44,907 nt of DNA from Thermodesulfobacteriota bacterium (GCA_028278025.1 JANQFE010000003.1:1-44907); one strand, 5' to 3'; counted from the stretch's first letter, positions 24,071 to 34,178 are shown. The notes: a model not told the origin generated them from the sequence alone. Translations and numbers: made by a program.

Positions 24071-25951
24071 ATGTCCAAAGGACTGCATGCTTCTATTATA
24101 ATACTGATTCTTGTATTTTCGGCCTTGTTGACGACTGTTTTTTTTCAGCCGCAGGATATTTTTTCCGACTCCCCGATTTATACTGACGACTATGCAATGC
24201 ATTTTTCGCAGTGCATATCAATAAATCGATTTTTACGAACCGAGGGCAGCCTCTGGGGATATGATCCTTTTTTGCTTGCCGGTTTCCCCCGTGGGACGCT
24301 TCATCCGGATATTATGGCCTGGGCGCTTTTTTACACGGTCCTTTCTCCGGTTGTCGGTGCCGGTACCGCTTTTAAATTATTCATTTTGATTTTCCTAATG
24401 ATTTATCCGTTGGGTATGTATGGTGCGATGCGCAATTTTGGATTTTCACAGCAGACCGGCCTGACAGCTGCACTCCTGGCAATACTTGTTTTCCACCTTT
24501 CGCTACCGATTGATTTTATGTTGTGGGGTGTTGCCTCATACGTGATTACCTGCTTTTTTTCTATCTATGTGCTTTCCCTTATATACAGACTGTGTGAGCG
24601 TTTTACCTGGAAGATATACGTGGGCACAGTGTTCTCGGCATCGCTGTTGTGGCTCATGCATGTTCTTGCGCCGGTGCATTTTTTCATTCCGGCATTGGTC
24701 ATATATATATGTTCACTGAAAAAATTAAGCCGTTTCCAAAATCTTATGCTGCTGGTCATTCCATTGGTTGTTCTCGGCATTAACAGCTGCTGGCTGATAC
24801 CTCTTGCAGAATTTTTCAATTATAAAACAACCAGGCCGGAGAATTATGAATTTACCCTACAGATAAAAAATATTTTTGAAGCTTTCAAGGTATATATTGA
24901 ACAAAAACGCAGCCTACCGGCAAATGCTGAAGTTTTAAATAATACTTTTATTGAAGTTATAATAGCTCTGTTTGGAATGTGCGGTTTTTATCTCTGGAGC
25001 AGAAAAGGAATGTCAACATTACTGAAAGCTTTTTCAAGCGGAGTGCTTTTTATTTTTTTTATTGCCTATTTCGGCTCCCATACCCAGCTTTTTGCACAGC
25101 TGCAGCCGCAACGTTTCACCATTCCCCTCAACCTTCTTTTAATTATCCCGGCCGGTTACGGGTGCCGGACAGTTTTACAGGAAATTTTTCAGAGAAAAAG
25201 TGTGGTTGCAATTTTCTTTATTCTATGTCTCGGTTTTGTTTTATTATATCGGCCCGTTGTTAAACCCTTCGGTATATTTTATAAATATAAAACGTATCGT
25301 TTTAGTTGTGCTTTTCCTCAACAGCTCATCGAGCTTTTAGATTTTTTGGAAAAACACACTACGCGCCAGGGAAGAATACTCATAGAGGATTCGGAATCAA
25401 GTGCAGAAGATGTCGAACAGTATTACGGTGGGCATTTCCCCGGCCTGTTTCCGGAATATCTTAAACGGGAATATTTGTGCGGGCCACGACCCATGTATCC
25501 CATAAAACACAGTTATGCAAGTTTTACCAAAGGACTGCTTTTTGAGAAAGACATTAGCGGTTATTCACACAGTGAACTGAGAAAAGTGTTTGATATATAT
25601 AATGTAAAATGGATTGTTTGCTGGTTTGACGCTTCCAAAGACTTTCTGGAGCAGTTTCCCGGTTATATAACCAGGGTCGGGGAAGTTGATAAATTTGCAA
25701 TATATGAAATAGACAGACAATCATCGTTTTTCTTGAAAGGTTCCGGGGACATCTCTGCAGACTATAATAGGCTGGAAGCAGACAATGTGGTCGCTGAAAA
25801 AGGGGAAATCATTTTAGCTTATCACTGGATGAAAAATCTAAGATCAATTCCCGACCTGCATATCCGGAGAGTTTTTGTCGGGGATGACCAGGTTGGTTTT
25901 ATCAAGATAGAAAACCCTCCCAAGGATTTTGTGCTGATAAACGGCTATTAA
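24071..25951 (+). CDS. Polytopic membrane protein, GT-C glycosyltransferase-like
   Basis: About 626 residues: TM1 (SIIILILVFSALLTTVFF), an extracytoplasmic loop with paired acidic residues (YTDDYAMHF), roughly ten further hydrophobic helices to residue ~410, then a ~210-residue soluble C-terminal domain. Acidic residues in the first loop and this topology are typical of GT-C enzymes that use polyprenyl-phosphate sugars; no specific family is recognised. ATG 24071 starts next to TM1. A GTG at 24041 is in frame, and neither has a clear Shine-Dalgarno. It leads a plus-strand run with the TPR lipoprotein, Glf and a GT2 enzyme, which supports a role in surface glycan assembly. Confidence 0.6.
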   Translation: MSKGLHASIIILILVFSALLTTVFFQPQDIFSDSPIYTDDYAMHFSQCISINRFLRTEGSLWGYDPFLLAGFPRGTLHPDIMAWALFYTVLSPVVGAGTAFKLFILIFLMIYPLGMYGAMRNFGFSQQTGLTAALLAILVFHLSLPIDFMLWGVASYVITCFFSIYVLSLIYRLCERFTWKIYVGTVFSASLLWLMHVLAPVHFFIPALVIYICSLKKLSRFQNLMLLVIPLVVLGINSCWLIPLAEFFNYKTTRPENYEFTLQIKNIFEAFKVYIEQKRSLPANAEVLNNTFIEVIIALFGMCGFYLWSRKGMSTLLKAFSSGVLFIFFIAYFGSHTQLFAQLQPQRFTIPLNLLLIIPAGYGCRTVLQEIFQRKSVVAIFFILCLGFVLLYRPVVKPFGIFYKYKTYRFSCAFPQQLIELLDFLEKHTTRQGRILIEDSESSAEDVEQYYGGHFPGLFPEYLKREYLCGPRPMYPIKHSYASFTKGLLFEKDISGYSHSELRKVFDIYNVKWIVCWFDASKDFLEQFPGYITRVGEVDKFAIYEIDRQSSFFLKGSGDISADYNRLEADNVVAEKGEIILAYHWMKNLRSIPDLHIRRVFVGDDQVGFIKIENPPKDFVLINGY

Positions 25952-26095
25952 TGAAACCGTCATATTACCCGGAGGGTTTTAAGGGGACACTTTTTGCTAT
26001 TGTAGAAGCAGATGGTGAGGGTTACTGTGGTAACAGGAATAATCATACAGCCTTTTTTGAAAAAATTTATAGACAAGCACCACGTGGAGTTAAAA

Positions 26096-27577
26096 ATGAA
26101 TGTAACAATTTGTTTTCGCCATACATGCACAATCCTTATAAGCATTTTTTTTATAGTATGCTGTGGCTGTAATAAACTTATGGAACAGCGCAAAGAGCAC
26201 TATTATAATCTGGGCAAACAGCTTTATGAAAATGCTGAATATAGAGCGGCTGTAAAGCAGTTGAAAAATTCACTTGCTTTTAATGACAGGTTTTTTGAAG
26301 CGCTTTACTTGTTAGGGCTGTGTTACAGGGAATTGGGACAAAAAGAAAATGCCATGATTGCTTTTAAAAATGCAAGCAATCAACAGCCTGATAACCTTGA
26401 GGTGCGTTTTGAATTGGCGAAAATTATTTTTATGCGGAAAGGCTATCTGGCAGCACGTTTTCAGGCCAATGCGATTTTAACATTAGATAGACATTACAAA
26501 AAAGCAAAATTGATTGTTCTCGATGCGGACATTAAATCAAGACAAAATCCGTTGGTTGAATCTGCAAGTAGTGACATTGATGTATTATTCAACAAGGGCT
26601 GGCAAGATCCCCAATTGTATCGTTTTGCAGCCGAAATAAAAATACTGAGGGGCAAGCTGCCAGAAGCTGAGCAACTGCTGGATCAATGCAGCAAAGAAGA
26701 CCCTGGTTTAATCGCAGCGTGGGAGTTTTTAGCCGAGAGCTATAAAGGAGAGTTTCAGTATAACAGGGTAATGGGTATATATAAAAAGATTATTGAGCAG
26801 GCCGAGCAGAAACAGCCGTATCAGCAAGCCTTTGTAGGATTTCTGCATGAGATCGGGGAGGTAGAAAAGGAAGAGGCTCTTCTCAAGGAAATGGTGAAAA
26901 GTTATCCGGATAATCTTACACTCAAATTGCAGCTCGTCAATTTTTTTATTGATAACGGCAAATTCGATGAAGCCTCAGCAGCACTTATTGCTGAAATCGA
27001 TAAAAAACAAGATGACCTTATGCTGCAAAAGATGCTTATTAGTCTGTATGAAAAGCAAGGCAATCTCGACAAAGCAATTGAAGTTGCCCAAAAAGTTTAT
27101 GCCAGCATTGAAGCAGGATCATACAAAAGGGTTGAGATGCAAAACATAATTGCCCTTCTTTATTATAAGAGGGGTAACTATAGTTTCTCCAGAACATTAG
27201 TAGACAGTGTTCTTAAGCAAAACCCCCGGGATGTTGAGGCACATTTTACCCTTTGTAAGCTTCAGATGAAAGAAGGGAACTATGTTGATGCCATCAGTAG
27301 GCTTCGTGACCTTAGCGTAAACAATCCGGATGAATCAGCAACATATTATTATTATCTTGGTTTAGCGCATGAATTAAATGGTGAGCACATAATGGCTGAA
27401 AAAGCACTTGCAAATGCCCTAGATAAATCACCAGGGCACAAAGAGGCCCTGCTTAAGCTTATCGGAATATTAGAAGAAAAAGGTTTTGCTTCTGCAGTTG
27501 AACACAGATTACAGGAATATCTGAGAGTAAAGCCAAAGGATGAGGATATTCAGGCATTACTTAAGAGTATTCAATAA
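26096..27577 (+). CDS. TPR-repeat lipoprotein
   Basis: The N-terminus has a hydrophobic signal ending VCCGC, a likely but imperfect lipobox, followed by NKLMEQRKEHYYNLGKQLYE. About ten TPR units run along the rest (e.g. YRAAVKQLKNSLAFNDRFFE, EALYLLGLCYRELGQKENAM, TYYYYLGLAHELNGEHIMAE). ATG 26096 is chosen because GGAG lies six bases upstream and the signal peptide follows at once; the open frame extends to 26012. TPR lipoproteins are usual in exopolysaccharide export loci (EpsD/PrsT-like), which fits the neighbours. Partner proteins cannot be named. Confidence 0.75.
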   Translation: MNVTICFRHTCTILISIFFIVCCGCNKLMEQRKEHYYNLGKQLYENAEYRAAVKQLKNSLAFNDRFFEALYLLGLCYRELGQKENAMIAFKNASNQQPDNLEVRFELAKIIFMRKGYLAARFQANAILTLDRHYKKAKLIVLDADIKSRQNPLVESASSDIDVLFNKGWQDPQLYRFAAEIKILRGKLPEAEQLLDQCSKEDPGLIAAWEFLAESYKGEFQYNRVMGIYKKIIEQAEQKQPYQQAFVGFLHEIGEVEKEEALLKEMVKSYPDNLTLKLQLVNFFIDNGKFDEASAALIAEIDKKQDDLMLQKMLISLYEKQGNLDKAIEVAQKVYASIEAGSYKRVEMQNIIALLYYKRGNYSFSRTLVDSVLKQNPRDVEAHFTLCKLQMKEGNYVDAISRLRDLSVNNPDESATYYYYLGLAHELNGEHIMAEKALANALDKSPGHKEALLKLIGILEEKGFASAVEHRLQEYLRVKPKDEDIQALLKSIQ

Positions 27578-27603
27578 ATATGGTCGGTAAATAGTACCGG
27601 CAG

Positions 27604-27624
27604 CAATTGGCTGTTTGCCAATTG
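27604..27624 (+). terminator. Perfect hairpin after the TPR gene
   Basis: CAATTGGC-TGTTT-GCCAATTG, an 8-bp perfect stem with a 5-base loop, followed only by TTTAAG. It lies 27 bases after the TPR stop. It is a weak terminator or processing site between the TPR gene and glf. Confidence 0.45.
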
Positions 27625-27707
27625 TTTAAGAAAGCTATCCATCAGCATGATAACTGCTTTTTTTGCGTTGTAACTACTGTTTATTGTAGAGATGGGTCAC
27701 AAGACAA

Positions 27708-28808
27708 ATGGATCACTATGATTATTTTATAGTAGGAGCCGGTTTTGCAGGCAGTACTATTGCACAGAAATTGGCTTCTGATTATCATAAGCGCGTACTT
27801 GTTATTGACAGAAGGGATCATGTGGGGGGGAATTCATATGATTATTACGATGATCATGGCGTGCTGATCCACAAATACGGCCCACATTATTTTAGAACAA
27901 ATTCAAAAAAAGTCTTTGACTTTCTATCTCGGTTTACTGAGTGGCGATTTTATGAGTACAGGGTAAAAGCATATGTTAACAAGAAGCTCTATAGCATTCC
28001 TATTAACCGGGATACTATTAATCAATTTTTTGATATTGAGCTGCACACGGCAGAGGAAGTAAAATCCTTTCTGGATGCAAAACGGGTAAAGATAGACGTT
28101 ATAAAAAATTCTGAGGATCAGGTTGTGTCTGAAGTAGGCTGGGAAATATATGAGAGCTTCTTCAAGAATTATACAAAAAAACAATGGGGGGTCGGTCCCA
28201 AAGAATTGGACAAATCAGTTTGTGCACGTATACCTATACGTACCAATACCGATGACAGATATTTTACCGATACCTATCAGGCAATGCCCAGGGATGGATA
28301 TCATGTACTGTTTAAGAATTTACTGGACCATCCTTACATAACCGTAGCACGCAACACCGATTTTAGTGATATTAACAATAAAGTCAGCTATAAAAAACTC
28401 ATTTATACGGGCTGTATAGATGAGTTTTTTGAGTATACATTCGGCCGGCTGCCGTATAGATCTCTCAGGTTTTGCCATGAACATTACAACAAAGAATATT
28501 ATCAGGATTGGAGCCAAATAAATTATCCAAATGATTATGAATACACTCGAATTGTCGAAATCAAACATGCGACCGGTCAGATTTGCCCCCATACAACTGT
28601 AGTAAAGGAATTCCCTCTTTCTGAAGGTGAGCCTTATTATCCGATTCCCTGTCCGGCAAATCACCGGCTTTATACTATATATCGAAAAGAGGCAGAAAAA
28701 TTAAAAGATGTTATTTTTATTGGCAGATTAGCACAATATAACTATCTTAATATGGATCAGGTTGTTGAGCAGACACTGCATCTTTGCGAGATACTGGCTG
28801 TTGAGTAA
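27708..28808 (+). CDS. glf: UDP-galactopyranose mutase
   Basis: Flavoenzyme that contracts UDP-galactopyranose to UDP-galactofuranose in the cytoplasm. The N-terminal FAD motif is FIVGAGFAGSTIAQKLA, then VIDRRDHVGGNSYDYYDDHG and HKYGPHYFRTNSKKVF, which are near-invariant in the family. YTKKQWGVGPKELDKSVCAR and MPRDGYHVLF follow, and the substrate-site YPIPCPAN and the C-terminal FIGRLAQYNYLNMDQVVEQ. At 366 residues it is the usual length. Its presence means the cell makes a galactofuranose-containing glycan. A GT2 gene lies next to it. Confidence 0.96.
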   Translation: MDHYDYFIVGAGFAGSTIAQKLASDYHKRVLVIDRRDHVGGNSYDYYDDHGVLIHKYGPHYFRTNSKKVFDFLSRFTEWRFYEYRVKAYVNKKLYSIPINRDTINQFFDIELHTAEEVKSFLDAKRVKIDVIKNSEDQVVSEVGWEIYESFFKNYTKKQWGVGPKELDKSVCARIPIRTNTDDRYFTDTYQAMPRDGYHVLFKNLLDHPYITVARNTDFSDINNKVSYKKLIYTGCIDEFFEYTFGRLPYRSLRFCHEHYNKEYYQDWSQINYPNDYEYTRIVEIKHATGQICPHTTVVKEFPLSEGEPYYPIPCPANHRLYTIYRKEAEKLKDVIFIGRLAQYNYLNMDQVVEQTLHLCEILAVE

Positions 28809-28852
28809 CCGCTGCCGGAACCCTATTGCATATTTTATTTGATAACCACACA

Positions 28853-29575
28853 ATGCATACCGAGCCATTTCACAAACCGGTCTCGATGGTAATGATTGCT
28901 TATACCGAAGAGAACCATATCCGACAAGTAATTGAGGAATATTACTATGGAATTTTTACAAAACTCGTTCCAGGCTCAGAATTCATTGTATACCTTGACA
29001 AACCAACAGATAACACACCGGAGATTGTTACAAGCATTGCACAAAAGTTTCATATAACTGTTATTGAGGGGCAAAAAAACCTAGGTTATGCCGGTGCAAT
29101 GACTGCTGCATTACAGGCAACAAAACATGACATAATTTTTTATTCTGATTCATCCGGTAAACATGTCGCGTCAGACTTCTGGAAGTTGCTGCACTATGAG
29201 GCCGATTATGATATTATTACAGGACTCAGGTGCCCAAGATATGATCCCATAATAAGAAGGTTTATAACCTTTGTACAGCGAATAATTGTCTCCAGTGTTT
29301 TTCTTATTCCTTTCTATGACTTCAATACCGGCTATAAAATAATACATAGAAATATTATCGATACCATCCTGAATGAGTGCAAATACATGAAACAGAGCTT
29401 CTCCAGCGAATTGTTGATCAGGGCCTATAAAAAAGGCTATACCATAAAAAATGTACCGGTTTTGTTTAGAGACAGAACCGGCGAAAACACCGGTACGAAT
29501 TATATAATGCTTCCACGCATTATTCTGAGATCACTGAAGGGATTCGTTAAACTGAGGCTGGAGAAACTAAATTAA
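28853..29575 (+). CDS. Family 2 glycosyltransferase
   Basis: A GT-A fold of about 241 residues. PVSMVMIAYTEENHIRQVI opens the nucleotide-binding half, then GSEFIVYLDKPTDNTPEIV, NLGYAGAMTAALQATKHDII and FYSDSSGKH, where DSSG replaces the usual DxD metal motif. The part after residue 150 carries FNTGYKIIHRNII and a short amphipathic C-terminus without TM helices. It resembles dolichol-phosphate-mannose-synthase-like transferases that charge a lipid carrier, which would pair well with the GT-C membrane proteins, but the donor sugar is unknown. ATG 28853 is chosen; a TTG at 28826 is possible. Confidence 0.82.
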   Translation: MHTEPFHKPVSMVMIAYTEENHIRQVIEEYYYGIFTKLVPGSEFIVYLDKPTDNTPEIVTSIAQKFHITVIEGQKNLGYAGAMTAALQATKHDIIFYSDSSGKHVASDFWKLLHYEADYDIITGLRCPRYDPIIRRFITFVQRIIVSSVFLIPFYDFNTGYKIIHRNIIDTILNECKYMKQSFSSELLIRAYKKGYTIKNVPVLFRDRTGENTGTNYIMLPRIILRSLKGFVKLRLEKLN

Positions 29576-29599
29576 AATACAGAGAGGCAAAACTCAATA

Positions 29600-31858
29600 T
29601 CATTCCATCTGAAGAGCGCAGTTAATCTTTGCGGTTATAAAATTTTTTTTGATTGGGTTAACCTTTCTGGCATTCAATTCGGCAGCAAATCCCATTTTTG
29701 TCAAGGCAGCATGTTGTGCAGGAACCTGCACCATGAGGGACTGGCAGCGTTGCCATTCTACTTCAAGCATTTCTTCATAACCGACAAGATTCGAGTGCGC
29801 CGGCGGCAGCAGTCGTCTCCAGAAGCGATACAGTGTCTCAGCAAAACCTCTTCCGACTCCCTGATAAAATGCATCCTGAAGCGGACCGGTAAATTTTTCT
29901 CCAAAAGTACTGTCAAGCGGGTAATCAAGTGTATGCAGTGAATCAAAAAGCATTTCAGCACCTACCAGCATACCAAGGCCTTCGACAATATCCTTGTAAT
30001 GTGATTCACGCATGCTATAGAGTTCATTGAAAAAAGACTCATCCGACCCGCGAAACTCTTTTTCAAAATCGTTCAGGAATGTTTTAAAATACCATTTCTC
30101 TGCCGGAGGAATGTGATTTAACAGCATTTCGTAGTTAATAAAAATTCCATAGTATTTTTGAGCGAGGTATCTATAACCCCAGTTGGTAAAGAAGATTGCG
30201 GGGTATTTCCCTGCCAAAAAGTTCATGAATGGTTGAAATGCTTTTGGGGTAATGTTTTGGGCTGCAAGCACAGTGCCGTAAATAAAGTCCGGCATATAAT
30301 TTTTAGGAACTTCAAGAAGGTATGATTGAAACTTTTTTTCTTTTTGGGGATCATAAAGAAGAGAAAAAACCGCCATCATCCCTAGACACCTATATGCTTC
30401 AGGTTTTATTTCATCCGGGTAATGTAATGCAATCGTTTTTGATTGAGTATAATCAGAATTAAAGCTCTCTAAATTGAATCTGTTTAACCTGTTTGCCAGC
30501 CGTTCATAATTGTATGCTTTATAGCCAAAAATTTTAGCCCGGTCGTTTTTTGCATATAACCCGAAACTTTTTATGCTGCTATATATAATGAAGAATAAAA
30601 CAATGCCTACAGCTGCCGCCTTCAAGAGCTTTTTTCTGTCGGGACGGCGCATAAAGAGTATAACTCCCACTGCGATTGCAGCAAAATAGAAGGGATAGGC
30701 TGCATGAATCCACCGATAGGGATACATATCAGATTCTTTAAATGCTGCAAACAGTCCGACGCCGGGCCAGTATTCAAATGGATTAATCTGTTTTGAAGAC
30801 AGAGAAATGCACGCCATTAAAAAGACCGGAAACAGTGCAACAAAAATACCCTGCAGCAGTGCGAGCGGGATGTGTTCGATTTTGCTTCGTGTTGAACCGT
30901 ATAAAAATGATTTCCAAGTGACGAGTGCATATTTCAGGATGGTGCATATGCACAAAAGAATCAAAACCCAAAACGCAATTGATACAGGGCCGATGGATCG
31001 CAGCGGATAATTATAGCCAAATGAATGAGGCACGGTAAAGAAAAAGCTTTGAACAAAATTCCAGATATTTGTTGAACCGCTCAAAAGAATACCGGTTAAA
31101 TAATCACGACCACCTTTGGAATAGACAAGTCGTGTTATCCACGGTATGAAGCCGATTACAAAAAATCCGAAAAAACAAAAAATGCGGCAGAGGGTGAGCC
31201 TTGATAATCTAAATACCAGCAGGAATGCCGTGCAAAAAACATTGAAGATAATGTAAGTATAAAACATGAATGCACCGAAACCTGCAAGCAACCCTAAACA
31301 TGCCCATAGCCGAAGCGGAATTTTTTCGCCGGCAGGATATTCAAAAATTTTAAACAGGATTATAAGTTGAGCAATCATAACTGGAATTATAGCGTGATGT
31401 GAGGCGATAGTGCCCACAAGGTTTAATCTGGAGAATGTTACAGGAGGAAATGCAAAAAGCCCGGCAAAGATTATTGCGGCCCATAGGCCATTATATTTTT
31501 TTAAAAAGCTGCACCACATGATAAGAGCGAGGAAAATCCAGAGCATACAAAAAATTTTCAATGAAAAAAGGGATCTTCCAAACAGCATAAAAATCGGCAC
31601 CAGCATAAAACTTTCAAATAGACTGTCCCCAGAGCGGTGCTCATACTGGTATTCAAACAGCGGGGCCCTCAAATTGCCGTCAAGTAGATCACATGTCAGC
31701 ACACCGCTGGCTGTTTCATCAAAAGCAGGATGAAAAATATGGGAAACCCCATAGATAAGCAATCCGCCCCTTTGTATAAAATAAAAAAGAAGCAACAGAA
31801 TAAGGAGGGCTAAAGGAAAGTATTGAGTGAATTGAGCAGCCTTTTTCTGATTTCCCAT
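29600..31858 (-). CDS. Large polytopic membrane protein, GT-C-like (PMT/ArnT-type topology)
   Basis: 752 residues. TM1 (FPLALLILLLLFYFIQ) is followed by a loop with HPAFDETASG, an acidic pair where GT-C enzymes keep their catalytic Asp/Glu, and then about ten hydrophobic segments to residue ~430. The C-terminal ~330 residues are soluble and rich in aromatic residues. No exact family is recognised. It converges on the GT2 gene with 24 bases between stops, and has no clear Shine-Dalgarno at ATG 31858. A role in adding sugars to lipid-linked or protein acceptors is inferred only from topology and context. Confidence 0.55.
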   Translation of the reverse strand: MGNQKKAAQFTQYFPLALLILLLLFYFIQRGGLLIYGVSHIFHPAFDETASGVLTCDLLDGNLRAPLFEYQYEHRSGDSLFESFMLVPIFMLFGRSLFSLKIFCMLWIFLALIMWCSFLKKYNGLWAAIIFAGLFAFPPVTFSRLNLVGTIASHHAIIPVMIAQLIILFKIFEYPAGEKIPLRLWACLGLLAGFGAFMFYTYIIFNVFCTAFLLVFRLSRLTLCRIFCFFGFFVIGFIPWITRLVYSKGGRDYLTGILLSGSTNIWNFVQSFFFTVPHSFGYNYPLRSIGPVSIAFWVLILLCICTILKYALVTWKSFLYGSTRSKIEHIPLALLQGIFVALFPVFLMACISLSSKQINPFEYWPGVGLFAAFKESDMYPYRWIHAAYPFYFAAIAVGVILFMRRPDRKKLLKAAAVGIVLFFIIYSSIKSFGLYAKNDRAKIFGYKAYNYERLANRLNRFNLESFNSDYTQSKTIALHYPDEIKPEAYRCLGMMAVFSLLYDPQKEKKFQSYLLEVPKNYMPDFIYGTVLAAQNITPKAFQPFMNFLAGKYPAIFFTNWGYRYLAQKYYGIFINYEMLLNHIPPAEKWYFKTFLNDFEKEFRGSDESFFNELYSMRESHYKDIVEGLGMLVGAEMLFDSLHTLDYPLDSTFGEKFTGPLQDAFYQGVGRGFAETLYRFWRRLLPPAHSNLVGYEEMLEVEWQRCQSLMVQVPAQHAALTKMGFAAELNARKVNPIKKNFITAKINCALQME

Positions 31859-31891
31859 ATGCGCGCATGTATTATGGTTTTAAAACACGTG

Positions 31892-33280
31892 CTACTGGTT
31901 TACAGAGTCTTGCAATAAAAGTCTGAATACATACCAGACATTTAAGGCGTTTCTGAAATTTTTAGGCACCACCTTAAGACCCCGCAAAATCCTGCGAGGA
32001 GACATATAGAACCGCCTGTATGCGTATCTGTTGGCAGCAAAAAGTTCTTCATCAGTGGCTGCAGAAATATTTACCGATCTGGTGGTATAGTCACGGAAAT
32101 CTACCTTTGTAAAGTCACAACCGGCCATTTCAGCAACTTTGGTGCCGGGAAACGGATTGAGATAAAAGAAACTGGCAACATGCAGGTCAGATGCGGCAGC
32201 CCAATCTGCAGTCAACATCATTTCCTCGTAAGTTTCGGTTGGAAACCCCATGATAAAAAAACCTGAGGCAACCAGTCCCCTCTTTGCCACCTGTTCGATT
32301 GACCACTTTACTTTGTTTAAATCAATATTTTTATTTATGATTTTTTGCATACGGGGACTTGCCGACTCAACTGCAAAGGAAATACGATAAAATCCTGCTG
32401 CCTTTAAAAGGTCAAGGAAGTCGTCGTCTGTACGGTCGCCCCGAATGCCGTTAGGAAGGGCACAGTGAAGTTGCAGCCCGCGTTCAACCATCCCCTGGCA
32501 AATTTCCTTGGCCCGCGATATGGACTGATTGAAAGAATCATCCACAAACTCGAGTTCGCGAATACCATAGCGATCCTTGAGCATGGATATTTCCTCCAAT
32601 ACTGATTCAGCAGAGCGCGGCCGGAAGCGCTTGCCGAAGACATTATGACAAAAAATACAGCCATACGGGCAGCCCCGGGATGTAAAAACAGTCAGACATC
32701 GATAATCATGCTTGATGATGTTCTCAGAGTTGCGGCCCTTGCGTTTAAAGTACGATTGTGGGTCGATCAGATCCCAGGCACACTCAAGTGAGTCAAGATC
32801 AGAAATCAGTTCACGCTGTGCCGTGCAAACTGCTTCGCCGTTTTTGCGATAAATAATACCTTTAACACGTTCCAGGTCATCACCATTCTCGATTGCATTG
32901 ATTAGCTCCAGAACGGTGATTTCTCCTTCCCCATGAACTACAATGTCGATGTTGGGGTCCTGCAGGATTGACTGCTGATTAGCCGAGGCATAGGGGCCAC
33001 CGAGAATTATGGGAGCTTTAGGACATTCTGCCCGTGCTGCTGCAGCAAGTTCATGTGTTTCCGGAGCCTCGAAGTTGATTGCAGAAAGCCCGATAACATC
33101 GGGCTTAAATTCTCTGATGGCCTGTTGCAGCTTTGCTATCGGCCAGCGAAGATTTCTTCCATCGACAATTTTTATTGTGTCGCCCCGCTCTTTGCGCAGC
33201 TTCCCGGCTATATACCCCAAGCCCAGGGGTACCGGTGTCGGTACGATAATAGAATTCGGGCGTGTTAGAAAAATTCTCAT
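31892..33280 (-). CDS. B12-binding-domain radical SAM protein
   Basis: The N-terminal ~150 residues form a cobalamin-binding-like domain (PLGLGYIAGKLRKE, DVIGLSAINFEAPET, PIILGGPYAS, VHGEGEITVLELI). Then comes the radical SAM core, with the 4Fe-4S motif SRGCPYGCIFCHN (CxxxCxxC), EFVDDSFNQSISRAKE, ISFAVESASPRMQKIINKNI and GFFIMGFPTETYEEM. No DxHxxG cobalamin motif is visible in the first domain, so B12 may bind base-off without it or not at all. The family methylates or rearranges lipids, peptides or natural products; the substrate is unknown. It has an extended -10 promoter directly upstream. Confidence 0.85.
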   Translation of the reverse strand: MRIFLTRPNSIIVPTPVPLGLGYIAGKLRKERGDTIKIVDGRNLRWPIAKLQQAIREFKPDVIGLSAINFEAPETHELAAAARAECPKAPIILGGPYASANQQSILQDPNIDIVVHGEGEITVLELINAIENGDDLERVKGIIYRKNGEAVCTAQRELISDLDSLECAWDLIDPQSYFKRKGRNSENIIKHDYRCLTVFTSRGCPYGCIFCHNVFGKRFRPRSAESVLEEISMLKDRYGIRELEFVDDSFNQSISRAKEICQGMVERGLQLHCALPNGIRGDRTDDDFLDLLKAAGFYRISFAVESASPRMQKIINKNIDLNKVKWSIEQVAKRGLVASGFFIMGFPTETYEEMMLTADWAAASDLHVASFFYLNPFPGTKVAEMAGCDFTKVDFRDYTTRSVNISAATDEELFAANRYAYRRFYMSPRRILRGLKVVPKNFRNALNVWYVFRLLLQDSVNQ

Positions 33281-33303
33281 AGTGTATATTCCTTAAAATT
33301 TTA

Positions 33304-33312
33304 ATTATACCA
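33304..33312 (-). promoter_or_regulatory. Extended -10 promoter of the radical SAM gene
   Basis: On the minus strand TGGTATAAT gives an extended -10 (TGnTATAAT) about 24 bases before the radical SAM start codon, with AAGGA eight bases before the ATG. The -35 region is poor (TTTCCC), as is usual for extended -10 promoters. Confidence 0.5.
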
Positions 33313-33456
33313 TAGAAACAGTATCAGGGAAAATGAAAATCGAGGGGCATTCGGGGAGCATCTGCCGGGCAGCCTTTAAAAAGGACTTACTACTAATGTA
33401 TTGATGTAATCTGCTAATAATGTTATGAGCAGATTAATTACTATTCTAAGAACAAT

Positions 33457-34146
33457 ATGCCAATGACTTTTATGCTGGACAAAGTAGTCCCCTGGGGTCG
33501 GTCATTCACGGAATACGTGGACATGTTTGCGCTGTCTGATGATGATCTCGGCAAGCATATTCTGGGGTGTGGAGACGGGCCCTCAAGCTTTAATTGTATA
33601 TGCACGCGCAAAGGAGGCCACGTAGTTTCTATTGATCCGCTTTACAAATTCAGTGCCGCAGAGATTCAGAGCCGCATCAAGGATACCTATGCAGAAATCA
33701 TAGAACAAACCGCAAAGAACAAGCATGAATTTGTCTGGAATACCATATCCTCTGTCGAGCAGTTGGGTGCCGTGAGGATGGCTGCAATGAATGATTTTTT
33801 ATCAGACTATGAACAGGGCCGCAAGCAGGGGTGCTATATTGAATCACAACTGCCCAACCTGCCGTTTGCCGACAGACAGTTTGACATTGCCTTGAGCTCT
33901 CATTTTTTGTTTCTTTACAGCAGCCAATTATCAGAGGAGTTTCATGTTGAATCAATTTATGAGCTTTGCCGCGTGGCAACCGAGGCAAGAATTTTTCCTC
34001 TGCTGGAGCTGGGATCGAAGAAATCAAGACACCTCCAAAAAATTTATGATATTCTTCAGCAAGCAGGTTTTACCGTTAGTATAGAAAATGTTGCTTATGA
34101 GTTTCAAAAAGGCGGAAATGAAATGATGCGAGTCGTTGTAGACTGA
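33457..34146 (+). CDS. SAM-dependent methyltransferase-like protein
   Basis: 229 residues. Class I motif I is HILGCGDGPSSFNCICTRKG, followed by the motif II acidic position in HVVSIDPLYKF. A helical insert (residues ~70-125) precedes LPNLPFADRQFDIALSSHFLFLY, the motif IV region of the Rossmann-like fold. The C-terminal part ends in strand-like ENVAYEFQKGGNEMMRVVV. The substrate is unknown. It is followed 32 bases later by alkD, so the two may be co-expressed. The ribosome-binding site is weak. Confidence 0.7.
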   Translation: MPMTFMLDKVVPWGRSFTEYVDMFALSDDDLGKHILGCGDGPSSFNCICTRKGGHVVSIDPLYKFSAAEIQSRIKDTYAEIIEQTAKNKHEFVWNTISSVEQLGAVRMAAMNDFLSDYEQGRKQGCYIESQLPNLPFADRQFDIALSSHFLFLYSSQLSEEFHVESIYELCRVATEARIFPLLELGSKKSRHLQKIYDILQQAGFTVSIENVAYEFQKGGNEMMRVVVD

Positions 34147-34178
34147 ATACTAATAACCGGTCCGTAATTAGTTTAGAT

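Noticed and set aside
25951..26172. 73-codon ORF starting at the stop of the first GT-C-like gene
   Set aside because: It overlaps the TPR lipoprotein start and signal peptide in another frame and has no recognisable protein features.
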